A stretch of DNA of 6,856 nucleotides from Acidimicrobiaceae bacterium (GTDB lineage Bacteria; Actinomycetota; Acidimicrobiia; Acidimicrobiales; Ilumatobacteraceae): positions 2,178-9,033 of the forward strand of contig PBWL01000064.1 in the NCBI GenBank assembly GCA_002727235.1, given 5' to 3'. The position numbers and the translations under genes are program-made. Positions 1-5,880 of this stretch are shown in pieces. The notes beneath the pieces were generated by a model, which saw nothing but the letters and a program-made list of their open reading frames with translations, was not told where the DNA came from and made no database searches. Each line of letters begins with the position of its first letter. Position 1 is the first letter of the stretch.

Positions 1-161
1 AGTGCTGAACCACTCCGAGAACCCGTGTACAGCATCGAAAAGATTCGGAGGGATTCCTCAACTCCTAATCCGGCGAACTTCTCCCCAGAAAATGCCGCAG
101 GAACGCCGACTCGCTCAGGCCCTGAGTGTTGACCATCGTGGGGGCTGTCAACGTTTTCCAT
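1..161 (-). CDS. Partial protein of unknown function, translationally coupled to RR1
   Basis: An open frame begins with ATG at 161-159 and stays open for 53 codons to the left window edge, where it is cut. Its ATG shares one base with the RR1 stop codon (TGATG), the usual arrangement for translational coupling, and a weak purine stretch GAGAG (169-165) lies just upstream. The visible N-terminus is hydrophilic (MENVDSPHDGQHSG) and later reads GEKFAGLGVEESLRIFSMLY. There is no signal peptide and I recognise no domain. NarL-type regulators are commonly encoded beside their sensor kinases, so a sensor or kinase is possible, but the residues shown do not prove it. Opposite-strand and other frames here look like shadows. 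Confidence 0.6.
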   Translation of the reverse strand, partial: MENVDSPHDGQHSGPERVGVPAAFSGEKFAGLGVEESLRIFSMLYTGSRSGSA

Positions 162-823
162 CAGCTCTCATTAGATGGGGTGTGGCCTGGGCTCGATGCT
201 CGTTGACGCCAGACCCGAGAAGCGAGTTGAGTTCTTGATTCGACATCAAGTTTTCGATAAATCGAGGTCAGGTGATTTCGAATTGTCGAACTTGCAATGT
301 TGAGCTCATCCGCAATCGCCGTGTCCGAAAAGCCATCAGCGACGAGCTGGGCGATTGCGTTCTCCCTTTCGGTGAATTCGGCGGGGTTATAACCACCCTC
401 ACTTTGGATGTCACGTGCAGCTTCTCGAGCAACTGAAAGCGTGAGAGATGAGAAGCCTTTTGATGCAGCATCGATGGCTGCAGCAAGCGGTTCGATGTCG
501 AGAGACTTTTCGAGGAAGGCGTTGACGGCTCCAGTGTCAAAGGCAGCCAGAATTGATTGAGGGGACGAAAAGGATGTGAGCACAACGCATGGGATGTCTT
601 TTTCCTCTCGCGCTACGTATTCGGCGTACTGCAATCCTGATTCGTCCTGCAACCGAAGATCGATTACGGCAACCGTGGGCGAGTTCTCCTCAGTGATTGA
701 AATGGCTTCGTCGACCGTTGAAGCCTCCCAAACTTCACAGTCAGGAAATGTGTCCTCAAGGCTCACTCGAATACCAGACCGAACTAAAGGGTGGTCATCG
801 AGGATCAAAATCTTGTGCTGCAT
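161..823 (-). CDS. NarL/FixJ-family response regulator (RR1)
   Basis: A 220-residue two-domain transcription regulator of a two-component system, cytoplasmic and DNA-binding. Receiver domain (about 4-120): acidic pair D9-D10, phosphoacceptor D55 in VAVIDLRLQDESG, T83 in VVLTS and K106 in FLEKS, so all key receiver residues are present. LuxR-type helix-turn-helix (about 150-205): TEREN, then LVADGFSDTAIADELNIASS, then TIRNHLTSIYRKL as the recognition and dimerisation helices. The start at 823 is chosen because GGAGG (833-829) sits 5 bases upstream and the receiver begins directly (MQHKILILDDH). In-frame starts at 856 and 970 would add residues with no receiver character. It overlaps the next minus-strand gene by one base. 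It is paralogous to RR2, which is transcribed divergently. The cognate kinase is not identified. Confidence 0.93.
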   Translation of the reverse strand: MQHKILILDDHPLVRSGIRVSLEDTFPDCEVWEASTVDEAISITEENSPTVAVIDLRLQDESGLQYAEYVAREEKDIPCVVLTSFSSPQSILAAFDTGAVNAFLEKSLDIEPLAAAIDAASKGFSSLTLSVAREAARDIQSEGGYNPAEFTERENAIAQLVADGFSDTAIADELNIASSTIRNHLTSIYRKLDVESRTQLASRVWRQRASSPGHTPSNES

Positions 824-828
824 GGCGA

Positions 829-833
829 CCTCC
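829..833 (-). promoter_or_regulatory. Ribosome binding site of RR1
   Basis: Read on the minus strand this is GGAGG, five bases before the ATG at 823-821. It is the strongest Shine-Dalgarno match in the window and decides the RR1 start against the in-frame ATG codons at 856 and 970. Confidence 0.8.
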
Positions 834-879
834 ACCGGAACCGTAGATGATTTCATGTTATTTCGACATTTCTCCTCGT

Positions 880-1007
880 GCTGTGGATAGCAACTTTCGA
901 CTCCCACACTCGGCCAAAATTGACCAACCTGCACACAACATTTGTCACTCAATTCTGAACTGGGTACCACAACTCGCGCACAGTTGGTCCGGTTGCTGTG
1001 GATGGCA
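880..1007 (+). repeat. Direct repeat GCTGTGGATRGCA, two copies
   Basis: Copies at 880-892 (with A) and 995-1007 (with G) match at 12 of 13 positions, 115 bp apart, within the divergent control region. They could be binding sites for a regulator, for example one of the two NarL-type proteins. Function is inference from position only. Confidence 0.35.
936..949 (-). promoter_or_regulatory. Shared 14-bp motif, copy upstream of RR1
   Basis: On the minus strand this reads AGTGACAAATGTTG, identical to the plus-strand sequence at 1921-1934 upstream of the lipoprotein gene. It lies 112 bases before the RR1 start and is oriented toward it. The core ACA-N2-TGT is a small dyad. It is a candidate operator or activator site. 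The binding protein is unknown. Confidence 0.45.
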
Positions 1008-1191
1008 CAAATCGATGCCGACGTTATGTAACGACAACGGAGATTGAAAGCCTCAGATAAAAGAGTTCTCCGAAAGTTGTGAGGGGTTTACCGCACAGAT
1101 TTTGAACTCGAACTGATAGAATGGAATCTGCTAAAACCTACTTGTCGCCGTCTCAATCGACGAGTAGCGCACGTCCACGAACTGCATAACC

Positions 1192-1195
1192 GGAG
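1192..1195 (+). promoter_or_regulatory. Ribosome binding site of RR2
   Basis: GGAG seven bases before the ATG at 1203. It supports 1203 over the in-frame ATG at 1230 (residue 10), which has no comparable upstream sequence. Confidence 0.6.
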
Positions 1196-1202
1196 CACTC
1201 GG

Positions 1203-1895
1203 ATGGTTCAAACTCAGACTTCAGTATCAATGGTCGGCAGAACAGTCCTGCTGGTGGACGATCATGAAACTGTCCGGATGGGCGTCGGGGCCGCGTTGAG
1301 GAATCACTGGGACTCTGAGGCTCACGGCGGGCCAAGAATAATTGAGGCTGATTCGGTTAGCTCCGCGCTTCAGCACCTAAGTGAAACAGAAGTTGATGTG
1401 GCCATCGTCGATCTTCGCCTTGGAGACGGATCAGGAATTCAAATCGCGCAGGCAGTCAGCGACAACCGTCTTGAGACTCGTTGCGTAGTGCTCACGTCAT
1501 TGAAATCACCACGGGCGTTAATTAAGTGTTTTGAGACTGGATCTGTTGCGGCGTTTATTGAAAAGGCCGATGGAATCAAAAACCTTATTGAGGCGGTTGA
1601 AGTTGCAGTTAACGGTTACTCGATGCTCGATGCTCGAGACGTTGCAGCAGCCAGACAACAACTTATTGACGAGGGAGGGCTAGACCGGTCGCTCCTTACC
1701 GAGAAGGAAAATCGCTTTGCAGATCTGGTTGCGGACGGATTCTCAGATCAAGAAATCGCTGATCAGATGTACGTTGCATCGACGACAGTTCGCAACGTGC
1801 TTTCACGCATCTATAAAAAACTTGACATCGAGGGCCGAAACAGGCTTTCGGCAATGGTTTGGCAAGATCGCCCGGATGGGTCTGCTCTCGATTAA
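1203..1895 (+). CDS. NarL/FixJ-family response regulator (RR2)
   Basis: A 230-residue DNA-binding response regulator with receiver plus LuxR-type helix-turn-helix. Receiver (about 13-135): D19-D20, phosphoacceptor D70 in VAIVDLRLGDGSG, T98 in VVLTS, K121 in FIEKA, all in the expected places. HTH (about 165-220): TEKEN, LVADGFSDQEIADQMYVAS, then TTVRNVLSRIYKKL. Across the 44-residue HTH core 27 positions are identical to RR1 by eye, so the two are paralogues. Differences are a longer loop after the first receiver helix (RNHWDSEAHGGPR) and Val199 where RR1 and most family members have His in the recognition helix. It is the first gene of the plus-strand unit and probably acts with the membrane sensor encoded at 5877 onward, which is inference from gene order. 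Confidence 0.93.
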   Translation: MVQTQTSVSMVGRTVLLVDDHETVRMGVGAALRNHWDSEAHGGPRIIEADSVSSALQHLSETEVDVAIVDLRLGDGSGIQIAQAVSDNRLETRCVVLTSLKSPRALIKCFETGSVAAFIEKADGIKNLIEAVEVAVNGYSMLDARDVAAARQQLIDEGGLDRSLLTEKENRFADLVADGFSDQEIADQMYVASTTVRNVLSRIYKKLDIEGRNRLSAMVWQDRPDGSALD

Positions 1896-1920
1896 TTCGG
1901 TCGGAGTTGAATTCAGCAGA

Positions 1921-1934
1921 AGTGACAAATGTTG
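1921..1934 (+). promoter_or_regulatory. Shared 14-bp motif, copy upstream of the lipoprotein gene
   Basis: AGTGACAAATGTTG, a perfect match to the minus-strand copy at 936-949. It ends 49 bases before the lipoprotein start and 24 bases before a GATAAT box, a position suitable for an upstream activator site. It suggests that RR1 and the lipoprotein/sensor genes share a regulator. Confidence 0.45.
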
Positions 1935-1958
1935 GGGTATTTAATGTCTGGCAGCGAC

Positions 1959-1964
1959 GATAAT
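1959..1964 (+). promoter_or_regulatory. Candidate -10 element (GATAAT) before the lipoprotein gene
   Basis: GATAAT matches the -10 consensus at five of six bases. Transcription starting about seven bases downstream would give a leader of roughly a dozen bases before the ATG at 1984. No good -35 lies 17 bases upstream (GGTATT), so it would need activator help, possibly through the 14-bp motif at 1921-1934. The alternative is simple read-through from RR2 across the 88-bp gap. Confidence 0.3.
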
Positions 1965-1983
1965 TAGTGGCAACAAGATCCCT

Positions 1984-3357
1984 ATGTTTAGACCATCACA
2001 CTCCGTAAAAATGACCCGAGCTTTGACTGCAGTTGCCTCTGTCGCCCTGCTCGTTTCCTGTGGGGGCACTGCGAGCATCGATTTAAGTGCTGACGTCGCG
2101 CCAGCTGATGTCGGCGTGTGGGATAGCACGATTGATTACGGGTTCGCATTTCCAAACTTCACTTCGAGCACATACCCAAGCGAGCTTTTCAACGTTGAAG
2201 ACATCACGATTTTATTCGGTGATGGTCCAGACGTCTGTGCGTCCGGTTCGGGTGCAGACTGCGAGTTGACGGCCGAAGCCACCCAATTCGCTCAAATGGT
2301 CAATACGGCTCGTTCGTGGGGCCATTGCGAGGGCTTTTCGATTCTCGCAGCGGGGCGCTACAACGATGGCCTTGATCCTGTTTCTTTTGAACTAGATGAT
2401 TCTCCTGATGTGCTGCATGCTCTGATGCGCGGAGTTGCCTCGCAGTTCCTTCCTGAGGTTCAAGCGGAAGCAGACATGTGGGCTCAGGCTTCACTGAGGG
2501 ACAAAGTCCTCCACGTTCAGCAGTCTCTCGAGGACGGGGCGCTCGACGTGTCTTTGGGAATCTATGTAGATGATGCGGGTCATGCCCTCCTTCCTTACAT
2601 GGTGACATGGGAGGACGAAGACTCGGCTCAAATCTGGGTTTATGACTCAAATCAACCGGGTCTTACTGTCTCCGTACAGGTCGACCTCGCCAACAACTCT
2701 TGGCGCTTCCCATACGTCGGCGGGCAGACATGGTCAGGGGGCTCTTCAATGCTCGACCTAGTTTCGATTGAGGATCGCACTGGACAATGCCCGTTCTGCT
2801 CCAGTGCAGTGGAGGTTTCTCGAGCTGCGTTCTACATCCGGTCTGAATCCCCTGATGTCGGTTTTAGCGTCGACGGCGAATCGATTGAAAGTGGCACCGT
2901 TTCTGATGACGCTGCCTTCCGGCCGATGAAGGGCCAGCAAAGCGGCGCCGATGAAGACAGCCTTGGTCGCTTAGTTGGTAGTCAGATCATCTCCCAAGTT
3001 GCTGCGGAAGCACTCTTGGAGAACAACTCCGGACAGGGCCGCTCCGAGGTGTTCTACTCACGAGCCTCAAGTGTGATCTCCGACGGAGTCGACGTTGAGT
3101 TGAGGCTTCCGGGGGCAGCTGCGGTCTTCATTGTTACCGATGATGGATTGCACAAATTTGAGACCAGTTCCGGCGGAGGTGTCTCTGTTGACACTGAGGG
3201 TATTGCGGCATCTGGCGGGACTCTTACTGTCGTGTCAGGCAATTCTCTCGTTCAACTCGAGGGCGTACCCGGGCGGGTCACAGTTGACTTTGACGTGGAG
3301 GTTAGCCATCCCTCCGGTGATGTGATCACTACGTCCCTTCCAGAGGGTGTTGATTAG
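1984..3357 (+). CDS. Lipoprotein with papain-like cysteine peptidase-type module (N-terminal half of a split gene)
   Basis: 457 residues. The N-terminus has basic residues, a hydrophobic stretch and the lipobox LVSC with Cys26, so the product should be lipid-anchored outside the membrane. The start could also be ATG 2011 (residue 10), since neither has a clear ribosome site. Residues about 100-245 resemble a papain/transglutaminase-like fold: WGHCEGFS (Cys115), GHALLPY (His200) and VYDSNQPG (Asp221/Asn223) in the order and spacing seen in such enzymes, followed by NNSWRF. Activity and substrate are not established. Other cysteines (85 and 93, and C269-P-F-C272) may form disulfides. Residues about 275-457 look beta-rich and end abruptly at TAG 3355-3357, after which the same frame continues as plausible protein into the propeller gene. 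It is therefore probably the front of one longer protein. Confidence 0.85.
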   Translation: MFRPSHSVKMTRALTAVASVALLVSCGGTASIDLSADVAPADVGVWDSTIDYGFAFPNFTSSTYPSELFNVEDITILFGDGPDVCASGSGADCELTAEATQFAQMVNTARSWGHCEGFSILAAGRYNDGLDPVSFELDDSPDVLHALMRGVASQFLPEVQAEADMWAQASLRDKVLHVQQSLEDGALDVSLGIYVDDAGHALLPYMVTWEDEDSAQIWVYDSNQPGLTVSVQVDLANNSWRFPYVGGQTWSGGSSMLDLVSIEDRTGQCPFCSSAVEVSRAAFYIRSESPDVGFSVDGESIESGTVSDDAAFRPMKGQQSGADEDSLGRLVGSQIISQVAAEALLENNSGQGRSEVFYSRASSVISDGVDVELRLPGAAAVFIVTDDGLHKFETSSGGGVSVDTEGIAASGGTLTVVSGNSLVQLEGVPGRVTVDFDVEVSHPSGDVITTSLPEGVD

Positions 3358-3456
3358 CTCGGCATCAAAGTTGATCCAGAAGATCCTGAACTACTCCTGG
3401 TTACCTACGTCAATAGTGACGGGACAAGTTATGAAGTTACTTACGACGAAGATGGA
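3355..3456 (+). other. In-frame TAG and 33-codon coding bridge joining the two lipoprotein halves
   Basis: The TAG at 3355-3357 ends the upstream frame, but the same frame stays open from 3358 to 5877. The 33 codons before the first ATG (3457) read LGIKVDPEDPELLLVTYVN followed by SDGTSYEVTYDEDG, a soluble beta-strand-like sequence continuing the preceding one. None of these codons is ATG, GTG or TTG. TAG is one substitution away from GAG, CAG, AAG, TGG, TTG, TAC or TAT. The choices are a nonsense mutation, a sequencing error, readthrough, or restart at 3457 behind a poor ribosome site (GAAG). Confidence 0.7.
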
Positions 3457-5880
3457 ATGCGGTCGCCGGAACGTCCATCTGAGGGTCTCCCATCCCAGGA
3501 GCTTGCTGCGGACCTCGAGGCTCTGGACCTCGCTGGCGAGGAACTCCCGGGGCTAGACAGACAACTTTTTGCAACTCCCGCTGAGGATGACGCACCAACC
3601 ACGCCGGCCTCATCGACAACAACGTCGACGGTTCCCCCAACGACAACAACACCCGCTTCATCGACAACAACGTCGACGGTTCCCACAACGACCACAACTT
3701 CGCCGTCGACAACTTCGACAACAGTTCCAACGGGGACCACCACGACCGTTCCCGAAACAACTACGACGACTGTTCCCGAAACAACCACGACGACTGTTCC
3801 CGAAACAACCACGACGACCACCACGACCGTTCCACCAGTGGCACAAACTGCGTCTCTCGCATTTGATGCAAATGGTGGGTCTGATGCCCCGGCTCTGGTG
3901 GTTGACGACCCGGGTGCGACGGTATCGGTGGCAGAGACCTCTCCGCAGCGTTCAGGTTTCGGCTTCAACGGCTGGAACACAGATGCCGCAGGCACAGGCA
4001 CTACGTACGCATCGGGTGATGACTACACATTGCCTTCAAACGATGGCGATGTCGACACGCTGTACGCCCAGTGGGCCCCGGTCGGATTCACCCATGTTGC
4101 TGGCAGCACCCCTCTTGATGGTAACGGCGCACTGCAAGACGGCTCAGTTGTCGAGCTCGACATCACGGTCAGCCAAGGTGAGCGGTTTATTTTCTCTAAG
4201 GATTACCTGACGGCGCTTGTCTCGTCGTTCGCCTCCGCCGACTCATCAGAGCACCTCTTTATTGGCATACCTTTCTCAAGCTTTGATGCCGCATCATTCA
4301 CGTCCGAAGATTTTGTTACAGGATTCAAGATCTACACAGCGGACCCCGGCGACCCCTTCGTCACCTCTCCCAACGACTTGGTCTTTTACCACGCGGGCCC
4401 TGGGCTGGGTGAGTTCGTTTACCGAGACCCGGTGAATCTCACCGAAGACGCTGTGATCGAGATCTCTGGGTCAGGTGAACCCATCAGACTGTTCGACGCA
4501 AATATGGACAACACCCTCACCGAAGATGCTGCCGCGACTCTCCGGCATGACTTCGGTGACACATTCACCACACCGAGGTCGATTTACGTTGCGTCTGTCG
4601 GCAAGGGCTTGACGTTGCCTGAAGCATCTGAGGGTGCGTACAAGATCGCCTCCCCGACCCCGACACCTGACATGCTGACCTACGCAGGCAACATTGACTC
4701 GCTCGTCGCTGACGGCAAATCAGATATCGGCCACATCGCAGTCAACGCATCTGGTGACGTCTTCTCAGTGACTCGTGGCTCTGGTGACGCATGGATCTCG
4801 AAGCACAACTCAGGTGGTGTCGAACAATGGCGTGTCGCAACCCCGATCACTGGTGATGCATTCCTTGCTGCAGCATCTGACGGAGGGGTGTACGTAGGAG
4901 GACTCAACCCCGTTGATGGACAGGGCGGTGTCGTGAAACTTGACGGCGATGGAAACACCGAATGGTCGCAGTTCACCGCAATCGATGCAGGGACTGTCGA
5001 GGTCGATGGTCTTGACGTTCTCGAAGGGACACCTGACTCCGGTGTTGTGGTTGTCGGCAAAGTAACCGGTGGTAGCGGCGAAACGCTCACCTATGGCGCT
5101 CTCAGCGCTGCGGTGCCAACAGGGCATGCCGAGTACATCGCCCACGTCGGATCTGATGGCACCCCAATCATGATCGACGCAACAGCGAGGGGCACGGGTT
5201 CGAACTTCCGGGGTTACTCCTCTGTTGACGCTCGTCCGAACGGCTCCGGAGCATGGTGGGTAGCGGTTGGCAGCACAAGACCCTCAAACAGCAACAATGC
5301 ACCATCGTGTATCCGTTTTACCTACGACCCCTCTTCCACGCCGCCACTCACGGAGGACTTCGAATGCGGGCAGAATTATTACTCCAATGATGTGGCCCTT
5401 TTCTCTGATGGAAAAGTGGTCGCTGCCACGTACCTAAACGCAAGTACGGTCAGGCTTTCACTGTTTGATCCCAGTGAAGCAATATGGCACACAGACATTA
5501 TTGATGACGTATACGCGCCATTCCCCGCAAACGGCCGGGGCCTCGAGGTTGACTCATCAGACAACATCTACTACTCGGCACGCAACGTCGGGAACAACAT
5601 CACGATTCAGCACCCCGATATGGCCGACGTCAACATTTCAATACCGAACTTCGAGCCGAACGGACTACTCATCGCTTTCAATTCGGACGGGGAGCACAAG
5701 TGGACGCGCACTAATGCTTCAGGCTCATCGTCGAGAGCCTCCTCAGTAGCTGTGTCCGGAGCAAGCATTTATCTTGGAACAAGCGCAAAATCTCGGGTTC
5801 AAATCGACGCTTACCGTGACAAGTACACATGGAAACCTTCGATTTTCAGATTCGATGACAGCGGAGCATCTCATAAATGA
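3457..5880 (+). CDS. Extracellular Thr-stalk, InlB-type repeat and beta-propeller protein (C-terminal half of a split gene)
   Basis: 807 residues from the first available ATG. Order: acidic N-terminus (1-45); Thr/Ser/Pro/Val stalk (about 46-128); InlB B-repeat/Listeria-Bacteroides type domain (about 131-206: SLAFDANGG, FGFNGWNTDAAGTGTTY, LYAQW); an unrecognised beta-rich region (about 207-405), with an EF-hand-like DANMDNTLTEDA at 347-358 lacking the final acidic residue; then about seven propeller units (406-807), each with a pattern such as GGVYVGGLN, VVKLDGDGNTEW, DNIYYSAR, LIAFNSDGEHKW. The last unit stops near IFRFDDSG. Such propellers usually bind ligands or proteins. There is no signal peptide, transmembrane helix or sorting motif, although every domain is typical of secreted proteins. 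This supports fusion to the upstream lipoprotein frame. Its stop overlaps the sensor start (ATGA). Confidence 0.85.
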   Translation: MRSPERPSEGLPSQELAADLEALDLAGEELPGLDRQLFATPAEDDAPTTPASSTTTSTVPPTTTTPASSTTTSTVPTTTTTSPSTTSTTVPTGTTTTVPETTTTTVPETTTTTVPETTTTTTTTVPPVAQTASLAFDANGGSDAPALVVDDPGATVSVAETSPQRSGFGFNGWNTDAAGTGTTYASGDDYTLPSNDGDVDTLYAQWAPVGFTHVAGSTPLDGNGALQDGSVVELDITVSQGERFIFSKDYLTALVSSFASADSSEHLFIGIPFSSFDAASFTSEDFVTGFKIYTADPGDPFVTSPNDLVFYHAGPGLGEFVYRDPVNLTEDAVIEISGSGEPIRLFDANMDNTLTEDAAATLRHDFGDTFTTPRSIYVASVGKGLTLPEASEGAYKIASPTPTPDMLTYAGNIDSLVADGKSDIGHIAVNASGDVFSVTRGSGDAWISKHNSGGVEQWRVATPITGDAFLAAASDGGVYVGGLNPVDGQGGVVKLDGDGNTEWSQFTAIDAGTVEVDGLDVLEGTPDSGVVVVGKVTGGSGETLTYGALSAAVPTGHAEYIAHVGSDGTPIMIDATARGTGSNFRGYSSVDARPNGSGAWWVAVGSTRPSNSNNAPSCIRFTYDPSSTPPLTEDFECGQNYYSNDVALFSDGKVVAATYLNASTVRLSLFDPSEAIWHTDIIDDVYAPFPANGRGLEVDSSDNIYYSARNVGNNITIQHPDMADVNISIPNFEPNGLLIAFNSDGEHKWTRTNASGSSSRASSVAVSGASIYLGTSAKSRVQIDAYRDKYTWKPSIFRFDDSGASHK
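3595..3834 (+). repeat. Low-complexity Thr-rich stalk with tandem repeats
   Basis: This stretch encodes mainly Thr with Ser, Pro and Val. It holds two 48-bp units (3604-3651 and 3652-3699; each PASSTTTSTVP plus Thr-rich tail), sharing an identical 27-bp block, and three nearly identical 24-bp units (3748-3771, 3772-3795, 3796-3819; VPETTTTT). All periods are multiples of three, so copy-number change keeps the frame. The product is likely an extended, possibly glycosylated spacer holding the C-terminal domains away from the membrane. The opposite strand gives a Val-rich shadow frame. Confidence 0.85.

Larger units (their letters stand above)
824..1202. promoter_or_regulatory. Divergent gene-free control region between RR1 and RR2
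   Basis: This 379-bp stretch separates two outward-facing regulator genes and must hold the promoters of both. Small open frames here have no ribosome site or recognisable product. It contains a 14-bp motif repeated upstream of the lipoprotein gene (936-949), a direct repeat GCTGTGGATRGCA (880-892 and 995-1007), the nonamer CGAAAGTTG once on each strand facing outward (899-891 minus, 1071-1079 plus), and a short palindrome CGTTATGTAACG (1022-1033). I could not find a convincing -35/-10 pair on either strand. TTGAAC (1102-1107) and TAGAAT (1117-1122) are only 9 bases apart, too close for a standard sigma-70 promoter. Confidence 0.6.

Noticed and set aside
2..238. Plus-strand open frame at the left edge
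   Set aside because: It lies opposite RR1 and the coupled partial gene, and its sequence is Arg/Ser/Pro-rich shadow with no recognisable domain.
824..970. N-terminal extension of RR1 to ATG 856 or 970
   Set aside because: The extra residues are not receiver-like, and the strong GGAGG site belongs to the ATG at 823.
922..989. Inverted repeat GACCAAC (922-928) / GTTGGTC (983-989)
   Set aside because: Seven-base arms 54 bases apart are expected several times by chance in a region of this size. It is not a convincing hairpin or operator.
1102..1122. TTGAAC and TAGAAT as an RR2 promoter
   Set aside because: The spacer is only 9 bases. No alternative -35 lies at 16-18 bases from TAGAAT.
3355..3357. 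TAG reassigned to an amino acid in this genome
   Set aside because: It is the only in-frame TAG in any gene here. Stop reassignment of TAG is not known in actinobacteria as far as I recall, so mutation, sequence error or local readthrough are simpler.
3604..3819. CRISPR-like repeat array
   Set aside because: Repeats are adjacent, in-frame codon repeats without unique spacers, inside a coding region.
3441..4001. Minus-strand open frame rich in Val-Val-Val
   Set aside because: It is the complement of the Thr-codon repeats (ACC/ACG/ACA/ACT) of the stalk. It has no ribosome site and its composition is explained by the plus-strand gene.
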